Made by a program: the position numbers and the translations under genes. From Luteibacter jiangsuensis (lineage in GTDB: Bacteria; Pseudomonadota; Gammaproteobacteria; Xanthomonadales; Rhodanobacteraceae): a stretch of 64,000 nucleotides of DNA. Positions 1 through 7,661 of the stretch are shown one piece after another; position 1 is the stretch's first letter, and each line of letters starts with the position of its first letter. Where the stretch lies: assembly GCF_011742555.1 (NCBI RefSeq), contig NZ_JAAQQR010000012.1, positions 1 through 64,000 on the forward strand, written 5' to 3'. Under the pieces are notes generated by a model, which saw only the letters and a list, made by a program, of their open reading frames with translations, was not told the DNA's origin and made no database searches.

Positions 1-74
1 AATACAACGAGGAGCGGCCGAAGAAGGCGTTGGGCGGACTGACTCCCGCCGCCTACGCCGAGCAGCTAAAGTAA
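1..74 (+). CDS. IS3-family transposase, C-terminal end only (cut by window edge)
   Basis: Only the last 23 codons are present, read from position 3 to the taa at 72-74. They spell a tail of the form YNEERP-KALGGLTPAAYAEQL, the usual ending of the DDE integrase subunit (OrfB) of IS3-family elements; the Asn-Glu-x-Arg-Pro block follows the last catalytic Glu in that family. About 40 bases after the stop comes AAGCGGGGGGACGTCGG, which could lie at the right end of the element, but the exact inverted repeat cannot be fixed without the left end. Whether the copy is intact lies outside the window. Confidence 0.8.
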   Translation, partial: YNEERPKKALGGLTPAAYAEQLK

Positions 75-281
75 CCCCCCGGACTCTAATTCGCTCCGCT
101 ACTGAAAGCGGGGGGACGTCGGCGACAATCGCCGCGTTGATATCCAGAAACTTGCCGATCGAGTGCTGGATTTGTGGGATGGATTTTTCGATCAGCACGG
201 GCTTTAGGCCACGTAACAATTAGTTCAAGGCGGGCGATTTGCCGCCGCCTAAATCTAGCGCTAGGCCAGAGAACCAATCAC

Positions 282-866
282 ATGGAACTTCCGACTCTCA
301 TCTCCACATGCATTGCACTCGCAGCACTGCTGGCAGTCGCCGCGACGATGTATACAGCAAGAAAGCAACGCGCCGCTGAGCTGCAAATTGCCTCTCGCCA
401 AATCGAATCGTCGTTCCGGATTCTCTCGGAGCAGCTAAACAGTCAGAGCGCGCTGGCGTTTTCTCAAATATCTGCCGCCAGAGCTCAGGCACTCGATGAG
501 ATAAAGGCGCAAGTATTAACCAAGAATCGTCAGGAATGGATCAACGATTTAAGAAATACCTTGGCGCAATTCATTGTCGGCATACATAAGTGCCGAAACA
601 ATCTGACTATTTCGCCAGAGAGAAGGGATCCGAATAGGATCCACTCCAACGTCGGCGACGCTTGGTTACATCTGACACGCCTTAGACTTCTCATCAATCC
701 GAATGAGGATGATCATAAGGATCTTCTCGCAACCGCAAATCTGATGTTTGAACTGATTAAATCAAGCGAAGAAGGTCTACGGTTAAAGGATGTTGAGAAA
801 TCTCTGCTAATTATGGGCCAAGCAATCCTTAAGCGTGAATGGGAGCGAGTAAAGTCACTGGCTTGA
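282..866 (+). CDS. hypothetical protein with one N-terminal membrane segment
   Basis: A 194-residue product. Residues about 5-22 form a hydrophobic segment followed by a basic TARKQR stretch, so the rest probably faces the cytoplasm. Residues about 35-80 look alpha-helical and coiled-coil-like (Q/S/A/E rich). The later QEWINDLRNTLAQF stretch resembles a motif of unassigned membrane proteins often found near mobile DNA. The ATG at 282 is preferred because the open frame before it reads into non-conserved Arg-rich sequence. The gene is visibly AT-richer than its neighbours (taa, att and aat codons are common) and sits beside an IS end, which suggests recent transfer. No function is proposed. 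Confidence 0.65.
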   Translation: MELPTLISTCIALAALLAVAATMYTARKQRAAELQIASRQIESSFRILSEQLNSQSALAFSQISAARAQALDEIKAQVLTKNRQEWINDLRNTLAQFIVGIHKCRNNLTISPERRDPNRIHSNVGDAWLHLTRLRLLINPNEDDHKDLLATANLMFELIKSSEEGLRLKDVEKSLLIMGQAILKREWERVKSLA

Positions 867-977
867 CAACTTCATTCTCGAAAAGATGCGAGAGCATCGA
901 GAGATACTCTCGCCTTAGGTGGCGCCATGCCGTTGTAATCATGCTGTCACATGACGCTCGCCGTCGCCTACGCTCTA

Positions 978-1310
978 TTACGAGCGATTCAGCGTGATAC
1001 CGATCAGGCGAGGCCTTGCGCCTTCGCACACGGTATTGCTCACCACGAGAAGAACGGGCGTGTCGTTTGCCATGGCCGTGAGTGCCGCGGCGTAGAAGGT
1101 CTTGTAGCCAGGATTATTGATGGTCGTCCCGGCAAGATCCGTAGCCCCGCATCCTGCCGGATTGGGCATGGCGGTACCGGCGTTGACGGAGAACGCCTCG
1201 GAGTTCCAGCCCGTGACGACCTGTTGAAGGTGGACGGGACCGACGGTCGTCTGTGCGAACGATGCCGAGCTAGCGAGCACCAGTGCTGTGCCAATGATGA
1301 TGTTCTTCAT
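978..1310 (-). CDS. small secreted hypothetical protein
   Basis: A 110-residue protein with a clear Sec signal peptide: MKNIII, hydrophobic core, then ASSASFAQ with cleavage after Ala-Gln near residue 20. The mature part of about 90 residues has two cysteines, in NPAGCGATD and SNTVCEGAR, that could form one disulfide in the periplasm or outside the cell. It contains a YAAALTAMANDTPV stretch and no recognised catalytic motif. It lies 69 bases downstream of another exported protein on the same strand, so the two are probably co-transcribed. Function unknown. Confidence 0.7.
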   Translation of the reverse strand: MKNIIIGTALVLASSASFAQTTVGPVHLQQVVTGWNSEAFSVNAGTAMPNPAGCGATDLAGTTINNPGYKTFYAAALTAMANDTPVLLVVSNTVCEGARPRLIGITLNRS

Positions 1311-1379
1311 GTGTGTTCCTTTTCCATATGGGTCCGACGCGTCTCACTCGGTAGTCGGTGAGAAGCGATCGAGGTGGCA

Positions 1380-1886
1380 TTAGTCGAGGACGGCGTCGAT
1401 GATTCCCGCCATCGCACCCGGGTGCACCGGGGTGAGCGTTTGCGGTGCGGCATCCGAGCTGTGCGAGTCGGAGTCACCGGTATATCGGGCACCGATCGTA
1501 TACGTGGCGACACCCTTGGGAAGGGTGACCGGGAACGTGACGTCGGTCTGGGTAGCCGTGTACTTGTAGGTGATGCAATACGTGAAGCTGGGATCGGGAA
1601 TGCATTGTGCCGATCCGATTCCAGTGGAGTTGTGCGCGTCGGCTTCAACGCTCAGAACGATCTCCCCATTGAGAGTGATCTGCACATTTCCCCCACGTAC
1701 CGCAGTGGGTGGCACAAATACCAGGTGTTTGCCGGTTACCACCACGTGGACGTTTACCTGGCGTCCGGGAACAGGCTTGCCGGTGACCGAAAATGAAGTT
1801 CCGGTGGTGCTGTCCGCACTGGCGGTAGTGGCTACGACCAGGAGGAGGGCGCACAGCCCTGTGCGAAGTGAGGTGGCATGGTTCAT
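1380..1886 (-). CDS. secreted protein with Ig-like (beta-sandwich) domain
   Basis: The start is the ATG at 1886, preceded by AAGGTGAGG at good spacing; an in-frame ATG 48 bases upstream lacks this. The 168-residue product has a signal peptide ending near TTASA-DS. The mature part has the alternating pattern of a bacterial Ig-like repeat: TGKPVPGRQVNVHVVVTG, a G-V-A-T-YTIGARYTGDSD block like Big_3-type domains that end in Y-x-G-D, and two Cys (CIPDPSFTYC) that may pair. It is the upstream gene of a two-gene set of exported proteins. A surface or adhesive role is possible but not shown. Confidence 0.65.
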   Translation of the reverse strand: MNHATSLRTGLCALLLVVATTASADSTTGTSFSVTGKPVPGRQVNVHVVVTGKHLVFVPPTAVRGGNVQITLNGEIVLSVEADAHNSTGIGSAQCIPDPSFTYCITYKYTATQTDVTFPVTLPKGVATYTIGARYTGDSDSHSSDAAPQTLTPVHPGAMAGIIDAVLD

Positions 1887-2158
1887 GCCGACCTCACCTT
1901 GTTTGCTGTTGCATTGGTTTTCCCCTTTAGGCATGCCCTTCGTCAGGGCGGGGTTATGTTCGGTCGGGGCCGGGAAATCGTCTGTCAGATATCACCGACG
2001 TCGCGTGTAAGGAAAACCTCACAGATGCAGCGGCTATCCGGTAGCTTTTTCACGACTCTTCACCGGGGCCGAGGATGTTTCGATGGTGATCACTTCCTGC
2101 AAGCCGAAGCTCCTTCGGAGGGTGAATACTTTTCGCCAAAACCTGTCCGGAGACTGCC

Positions 2159-2953
2159 GTGAACCGTCGCGAGTTTTCGTCCCACTTGCTCCTCGGCCTG
2201 TCCGCTGTCGCTTTTTCGGCAAGAATCGCCGCTCGATCCGGACCTGGCGGGGTGGAGCAGGGTAACCGGCTCCCTCTGACCAAAGCCCGGAATGTGGTGA
2301 TGGTTCACGGCCTCTTTGCCGACGGATCGTCGTGGTCGGAAGTGATTCCGAGACTCCAGGCCAAGGGTCTGAATGTCACATCGGTGCAGAACCCGCTGAC
2401 GACATTACCCGAGGCAGTGGACGCCTGTCGCCGCGTATTGGATCGGCAGGATGGTCCGACCGTCCTCGTAGGCCATTCCTTCTCCGGGATGATCGTTACC
2501 GAGGCCGGCGTGCATCCCAAGGTGTCTGCCCTGGTGTATGTTGCGGCGCGCGCGCCCGACGCCGGTGAGGACTACACCGCGCTGGCCAAGAAGTATCCGA
2601 CGCCGCCCGCGTCCAAAGGCATCGTGTTCGATGGAGATGAAGGCCGGCTTACGGAAGAGGCCTTCCTTCGGGATTTCGCCGGCGACTTGCCGAGGGAGCG
2701 CGCGCTGGCTCTCTACGCGGTCCAGGAGCCCTTCAAGAAGGCGCTGTTGACCGGTAAGACGACGAACGCCGCGTGGCGGCAAAAGCCCAGCTTCTACGCG
2801 GTATCGACTCAGGACCGCACGATCGATCCGGATCTGGAACGCTTCATGGCGAAGCGCATGAACGCGCAGACCATCGAGCTTGCCTCGAGCCATGTTTCCA
2901 CGATTTCCCACTCGCAGGAGATCGCAGAGCTCATCCTGCGTGCCGCCGGTTGA
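2159..2953 (+). CDS. alpha/beta hydrolase with Tat-like signal
   Basis: Starts at GTG 2159 and gives 264 residues. The N-terminus NRREF followed by a hydrophobic run looks like a twin-arginine export signal. The body is an alpha/beta hydrolase: oxyanion-loop motif MVHGLFADGSSW, nucleophile elbow GHSFSG (the serine sits where the family places it), a later D in STQDRTIDPD, and a final catalytic His in ASSHVSTIS. This matches the exported esterase-like hydrolases common in Gram-negatives; the substrate is unknown. A small hairpin CCGAAG-CTC-CTTCGG lies at 2104-2118 in the divergent upstream region. Confidence 0.75.
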   Translation: MNRREFSSHLLLGLSAVAFSARIAARSGPGGVEQGNRLPLTKARNVVMVHGLFADGSSWSEVIPRLQAKGLNVTSVQNPLTTLPEAVDACRRVLDRQDGPTVLVGHSFSGMIVTEAGVHPKVSALVYVAARAPDAGEDYTALAKKYPTPPASKGIVFDGDEGRLTEEAFLRDFAGDLPRERALALYAVQEPFKKALLTGKTTNAAWRQKPSFYAVSTQDRTIDPDLERFMAKRMNAQTIELASSHVSTISHSQEIAELILRAAG

Positions 2954-3003
2954 CGTCTCGGTAAGGAGTCGCTTGCTCTGCGGAATGGAGGAGCTCCGGG
3001 ACC

Positions 3004-3357
3004 TCAATCGCTACGAACGAGCCATGCGTTCGGCAGGTGCAGGCTCTCGCACCCATGTTGGCAGACCAGCGCGCTGCGCGGACCGGAAAACTCCAGATGG
3101 GTGCCGTCGGCCAACGCGAGGGTGAGCTGCGCGGGCTTGCTGGCGCCCGACGCCTTGGACAAGGTGCTCTTTACCACGGTGACTTCGACCGTGAAGCTGT
3201 CCGGGCCCCACGACCAGGTAGCCTCGCCCTCGTCGCCGTCGATGCGGATCTCGGCGGCGTCGCCCTTCTCGCCGCTGACCAGGTGCCAGGATTCCTGCGA
3301 GCAGGCGGCGGTCAGGCAGGCGAGGCAGGACAGGGCCACGATGTATATTCGATTCAT
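3004..3357 (-). CDS. putative lipoprotein
   Basis: A 117-residue protein with a type II signal peptide; the lipobox LTAAC puts the lipidated Cys at residue 19. The mature part is about 98 residues, with beta-rich segments (SFTVEVTVVKS, QLTLALADGTHLEF) and two further Cys in VCQHGC that may form a disulfide. No known enzyme motif is visible. It is convergent with the hydrolase at 2159-2953, and its promoter faces the FadR-type regulator gene across about 160 bases. Function unknown; envelope location is the only supported inference. Confidence 0.7.
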   Translation of the reverse strand: MNRIYIVALSCLACLTAACSQESWHLVSGEKGDAAEIRIDGDEGEATWSWGPDSFTVEVTVVKSTLSKASGASKPAQLTLALADGTHLEFSGPRSALVCQHGCESLHLPNAWLVRSD

Positions 3358-3520
3358 CTGTCCGCTCCAGCTCGAGTTGCCACGTTATCGGCCGGTCGGA
3401 GCGGTTCTTTAGCCGCACCCGGCGGGTGCCGGCAGGCATTCCATTGACGCCCGGCGACACCGCTGTGTAGCGTTGCCGCCCGAGATTGCACATCGCACTC
3501 ACCGAAGGAGCGACACCATC

Positions 3521-4234
3521 GTGAAGCCTGTGGCGGCACGTAATCTGCACAGCCAGGTGGTCCGGGAACTGGGTCAACTCATCGTCAGCGGCAAGCTGGC
3601 GCCCGGTGAGGGCCTGCCGCGCGAGGAAACGCTCGCGGAGCAGATGCAGGTGAGCCGCACCGCATTGCGCGAAGCCATGAAGGTGCTCGTCGCCAAGGGG
3701 TTGATCGAGTCCCGGCAGCGCACCGGCGCCCGCGTGCGCGACGTCGTGCATTGGAAGCAACTCGACCCCGATGTGCTCGCATGGCGCTGCGCCCTCATGC
3801 CGACCGAAAGCTTCGTCGAGAAGCTGGTGGAGATGCGCGAGGTGATCGAGCCTGCGGCCGCGGCAGCGGCGGCAAGGCGACGAACGCCGGAGCAGCTGGC
3901 CGACTTGAAGCGAGCCTATGGGGCCATGGCAGCCGCAGTGGACCTCGATGCCTGGGCCGAGGCCGACCTGGCATTCCACGAGACCCTCTTGCGCGCGACG
4001 AACAATGAACTGATCGCCTCGCTCTTTTCCGTGATCGAAACCGCGCTCGGCACTTATTTCCTGCTATCTGCACGGAAAGCGGCGAACTTCAAGGCCGCGC
4101 TCCCGCACCATGAAAAGGTGTACGAGGCGGTGCGCAAGCGTCAGCCCGAGAATGCGCGGCAGGCCATGCTGAGCATGGTTGCACTGTCGCGCAACAACAT
4201 GCGCACTGGCCTGCGGCGGACCAAGGCTGTCTGA
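3521..4234 (+). CDS. FadR/GntR-family regulator, likely of galactose/galactonate type (DgoR-like)
   Basis: The GTG at 3521 is chosen because GAAGGAG lies 10 bases upstream; the open frame before it is not conserved-looking. The 237-residue product has an N-terminal winged helix-turn-helix (residues about 5-70; SRTALREAMKVLVAKGLIE is the recognition region) and a C-terminal all-helical FCD ligand domain. Metal-site candidates are Asp149, His153 and His197. The RTGARVRD wing and length fit the branch containing DgoR. It stands just upstream of an epimerase and two alpha-galactosidases, so repression of that operon relieved by a galactose-derived ligand is the natural inference. The inducer is not known from sequence. 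Confidence 0.75.
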   Translation: MKPVAARNLHSQVVRELGQLIVSGKLAPGEGLPREETLAEQMQVSRTALREAMKVLVAKGLIESRQRTGARVRDVVHWKQLDPDVLAWRCALMPTESFVEKLVEMREVIEPAAAAAAARRRTPEQLADLKRAYGAMAAAVDLDAWAEADLAFHETLLRATNNELIASLFSVIETALGTYFLLSARKAANFKAALPHHEKVYEAVRKRQPENARQAMLSMVALSRNNMRTGLRRTKAV

Positions 4235-4275
4235 AGGGATCTGCTCGCCTTGCGGCGGGAATGCTGCATCGCAGC

Positions 4276-4305
4276 TTGTGGTCCTATATTCATTAAATAC
4301 TACAA
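4276..4305. promoter_or_regulatory. operator-like inverted repeat upstream of the galactoside genes
   Basis: A 30-base element in an otherwise GC-rich gap. Its arms are TTGTGGT (4276-4282) and ACTACAA (4299-4305), reverse-complementary at six of seven positions, around an AT-rich centre. The arms contain the TNGT...ACNA pattern bound by FadR-type GntR regulators. It lies 42 bases after the regulator gene and about 100 bases before the epimerase start. Binding by the adjacent regulator is inferred from position and pattern only. Confidence 0.45.
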
Positions 4306-4408
4306 TTCGACCTCGGTGCCCCGGGGAGGGTCAGCGTTGCACTTCGCAAGGAATCGTTCCACGGGGGAGTCGAAATGCCTTTGAACTGTCGCGGATCCTT
4401 CTGACCGC

Positions 4409-5311
4409 ATGACCGAATCCTCTCCGCTCGAGATCGGTAACGATGACCTCAGGCTTCGCGTGTTGCCGCGCCTGGGTGGCGGCATCGCCGCTTTCGACTG
4501 GATCGGGCATGGCGACAGTGTGCCGCTCATGAGGCCGTGGATAGAGGGCGGAGCGGCAGACCCGAACCGCCTGGCGTGTTACCCCCTGCTGCCGTGGAGC
4601 AACCGAGTTGCCCACGGCGGTTTTTTTTACGGGGAAAGGCGCGTCGCACTCGAGCGAAACCGCACCGACGAGCCCTGGCCGATCCATGGTCATGGCTGGC
4701 AGCGCGAATGGACCGTTGCGAACCACGAGGACCAGGTCCTGGTGCTGACGATGGAAGAAGCGTCGCATGAGGGCTACAGCTATCGGGCCCTGCTCGGCTA
4801 TCGGCTCGACGGGGACGCGCTGCGCGTGCGCCTCCGGGTGACGAACACGGGCGCGGTGTCGCTGCCGTTCGGGCTCGGACTGCACCCGTTCTTTCCACTG
4901 CACGGTGGGGCAAGGCTGCATGCGCCGGCTACCTCGGTGTGGTTGAACGACGGGGACAGCCCACTGCCCGTGGAACGCGTGGTGCCACCTGAAACCTGGG
5001 ACTTCAGCCGGCCGCGCGCGTTGCCCGCCGGCGGTCTCAATCACGCGTTCCAGGGTTGGACGGGCGACGCCACGATCGAGTGGCCGGGCGTGGGGCTGCG
5101 TCTGGGCATCCACGCCGACCTCGACACCTACGTGCTTTATGTTCCGTCCGGCGAAGCGTTCTTCTGTTTCGAGCCCGTCGATCATCCGATCAACGCCTTC
5201 CACCTTCCCGGTGGGCCGGTCGCGAACGGCATGACGAACCTCGCACCGGGCACGAGTCTCGAGCGATCGTTTGCTTTCCGGGTGGAAAACCTCCATGGCT
5301 GCATGTCGTAG
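4409..5311 (+). CDS. aldose 1-epimerase family protein (galactose mutarotase-like)
   Basis: A 300-residue cytoplasmic protein with no signal peptide. Motifs of the aldose epimerase (galactose mutarotase) beta-sandwich are in order: LPWSNRV (substrate-binding Asn-Arg), IHGHGW (first His), GLHPFF (catalytic His) and CFEPVDH (catalytic Glu). It probably interconverts the anomers of galactose released by the two downstream exported alpha-galactosidases before catabolism. It ends 22 bases before the GH36 gene, so the genes form one transcription unit. It could instead act on another hexose, since this branch of the family is sequence-diverse. Confidence 0.85.
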   Translation: MTESSPLEIGNDDLRLRVLPRLGGGIAAFDWIGHGDSVPLMRPWIEGGAADPNRLACYPLLPWSNRVAHGGFFYGERRVALERNRTDEPWPIHGHGWQREWTVANHEDQVLVLTMEEASHEGYSYRALLGYRLDGDALRVRLRVTNTGAVSLPFGLGLHPFFPLHGGARLHAPATSVWLNDGDSPLPVERVVPPETWDFSRPRALPAGGLNHAFQGWTGDATIEWPGVGLRLGIHADLDTYVLYVPSGEAFFCFEPVDHPINAFHLPGGPVANGMTNLAPGTSLERSFAFRVENLHGCMS

Positions 5312-5333
5312 CGACGAAGAGGAAGAGTTAGCA

Positions 5334-7565
5334 GTGAATCGTCCGTCTCCCATTGTCCGTTTGCTCATCGCTTTCGCTTCGTGCGTGCTCGCTGCCACCG
5401 CCGTGGCGCGCACCGAGAATGCGACACCCCGCTACGATGCCGCGCATCGCGTCTTCCGTATCGATGCGGGCGACGTCACTTACGCCATGGGCGTCAACGC
5501 CGACGGCTTTCTGCAAACGCTGTACTGGGGCGCGCGGCTCGCACCGGACGATCCGCTCGGGCCGGCCGTTCCCGCGGCGGAGCGTTCGTCGTTCGACCCG
5601 GCCGGCAGCCTTACGCCGCAGGAATACGCTGGATGGGGCGGCGCGATGACGGCCACGCCCGCCTTGAAGCTGCGCCTGGACGATGGCAACCGCGATGTCG
5701 TGCTGCGCTACGACAGCTATCGCATCGACAAGGGCACGCTTTCGATCCGTCTGCGGGATGCGCAGGCCGGCGTGGCGGTGGACCTGCGCTACACGGCGGA
5801 TGCTGCCACCGGCGTCGTGGGACGTTCGGCTCGGATCGAGAACACGGGGGCCCAGGCGCTCACCATAGATGCCGCCGCGGCTGCCACCTGGAACCTGCCG
5901 CGCGGCGATTACTCCCTTCGCTATCTCACGGGAACGTGGGCCGGCGAGTGGCATCTGCAGACGCGTGCCGTCACGCCGGGCGCCACCGTGCTGGAAAGTC
6001 GCCGTGGCAGCACGGGCGACGAGAACAATCCGTGGTTCGCGATCGGCAGGGGCGACGCCTGGAACGAAGAGCACGGCGACGTGTGGTTCGGCGCCCTCGC
6101 CTGGAGCGGAAGCTGGCGTATCCAGGTCGATGAGGACATCCTCGGCCAGGTTCGCGTGACGGGCGGATATAACCCCTTCGATTTCGCCTATCGGTTACCG
6201 CCCGGGCAGGCGCTGGAGACGCCGGTGTTCTATGCCGGCTATACGGGGCAGGGTATCGGCGCGGCGTCTCGCCTGCTGCATCGCTTCGAGCGGGAACGTG
6301 TGCTGCCCGGCGGCACCGCCGCCAAGCTTCGGCCCGTCTTGTACAACTCATGGGAGGCCACCGAATTCAAGGTGGACGAGGCGGGGCAGGAACGGTTGGC
6401 CGAGAAGGCGGCCGCGCTCGGTGTCGAACGTTTCGTCGTCGACGACGGCTGGTTCGGCGCCCGCGACAACGATCACGCCGGCCTGGGCGACTGGGTGGTG
6501 AACCGGCGCAAGTTCCCCAACGGTCTGAAGCCACTGATCGACAAGGTGCACGGCCTTGGCATGAGTTTCGGTCTATGGGTCGAGCCCGAGATGGTGAATC
6601 CGGATAGCGATCTCTATCGCGCCCATCCGGATTGGGTTCTGCATTTTCCAGGACGCCAGCGTAGCGAGGGGCGCCACCAGCTCGTGCTGAACCTTGCGCG
6701 CGAGGACGTGAAAGCCCACGTGCTGGCCGTGCTCGACGGACTGCTCAAGGACAACGACATCCAGTTCCTCAAATGGGATTACAACCGCAACTGGTCGGAG
6801 CCGGGCTGGCCGCAGATGTCACCGGACGAGCAGCAGAAGGTGTACGTCGCTTACGTGCGCAATCTCTACGACATCCTGCGCGAACTGCGTGCAAGGCATC
6901 CGGGTGTGGAGATCGAATCCTGTTCCGGCGGCGGTGCGCGCGTCGATCTCGGCATCATGGCGCTCACCGACGAAGTGTGGCCATCAGACAACACGGACCC
7001 TTCGGACCGCCTGTCGATCCAGGACGGCTTTTCCTACGCGTATGCACCCGCCACGATGATGGCCTGGGTCACGGGCTCGCCGAACTGGGTGAATGCGCGC
7101 AGCAGCTCGCTGGACTTCCGCTTCCTTTCCGCCATGCAGGGCGGCCTCGGCATCGGTGCGAACCTGCTGGAATGGTCGCCCGCGGAAGAGGCAACGGCGC
7201 GCAACTACGTTGCCGCGTATAAGACGATACGCGCCACGGTGCAGCGCGGTGCGCTCTACCGGCTTCTGTCGCCGCAGGACCGCGCACCCTGGTCCGCCAC
7301 CGAATCGGTCGCCGGCGACGGCAAGCAGGCCGTGCTTTTCGCTTTCCAACGGCAAGGCGAGGAAGCGCGGCCGTTCCCGACGTTGCGCCTGCGCGGCCTG
7401 GATGAGAAGGCGCGCTATCGCTATCGCGTCATCCACGGACAGGTAGCGGCCGGAACGCCCGACGTGGCCAGCGGCGCCTATTGGATGCAGCGTGGCCTCG
7501 ACCTCGTGATGAAGGGCGACCTGCAAGCCGCCGGAGTGATCTTCGAGCGCACCGACGCTCGCTGA
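5334..7565 (+). CDS. exported GH36 alpha-galactosidase
   Basis: The start is GTG 5334, after a GAAGAGGAAGAG ribosome-binding stretch and beyond the stop of the preceding gene. The 743-residue product has a signal peptide ending near VARTEN, placing it in the periplasm. Domain order is the GH36 one: N-terminal beta-supersandwich, (beta/alpha)8 barrel, C-terminal beta domain. Catalytic residues are visible: nucleophile Asp482 in KWDYNRNW and acid/base Asp552 in WPSDNTDP. Other family marks are FVVDDGWFG, WVEPEMVNPDSDLY and ESCSGGGARVDLG. It should remove terminal alpha-1,6-galactose from oligosaccharides such as melibiose or raffinose. It is second in the epimerase-GH36-GH27 operon. Confidence 0.92.
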   Translation: MNRPSPIVRLLIAFASCVLAATAVARTENATPRYDAAHRVFRIDAGDVTYAMGVNADGFLQTLYWGARLAPDDPLGPAVPAAERSSFDPAGSLTPQEYAGWGGAMTATPALKLRLDDGNRDVVLRYDSYRIDKGTLSIRLRDAQAGVAVDLRYTADAATGVVGRSARIENTGAQALTIDAAAAATWNLPRGDYSLRYLTGTWAGEWHLQTRAVTPGATVLESRRGSTGDENNPWFAIGRGDAWNEEHGDVWFGALAWSGSWRIQVDEDILGQVRVTGGYNPFDFAYRLPPGQALETPVFYAGYTGQGIGAASRLLHRFERERVLPGGTAAKLRPVLYNSWEATEFKVDEAGQERLAEKAAALGVERFVVDDGWFGARDNDHAGLGDWVVNRRKFPNGLKPLIDKVHGLGMSFGLWVEPEMVNPDSDLYRAHPDWVLHFPGRQRSEGRHQLVLNLAREDVKAHVLAVLDGLLKDNDIQFLKWDYNRNWSEPGWPQMSPDEQQKVYVAYVRNLYDILRELRARHPGVEIESCSGGGARVDLGIMALTDEVWPSDNTDPSDRLSIQDGFSYAYAPATMMAWVTGSPNWVNARSSSLDFRFLSAMQGGLGIGANLLEWSPAEEATARNYVAAYKTIRATVQRGALYRLLSPQDRAPWSATESVAGDGKQAVLFAFQRQGEEARPFPTLRLRGLDEKARYRYRVIHGQVAAGTPDVASGAYWMQRGLDLVMKGDLQAAGVIFERTDAR

Positions 7566-7661
7566 CGAATCGTGCCCTCTTGGGGCACGCGCATGTCTTC
7601 GTTTCCATGGGTCCATCGATCGGCGCCCGGCATCGGACGCCTCTACCTTCGGAGTCGCGCC

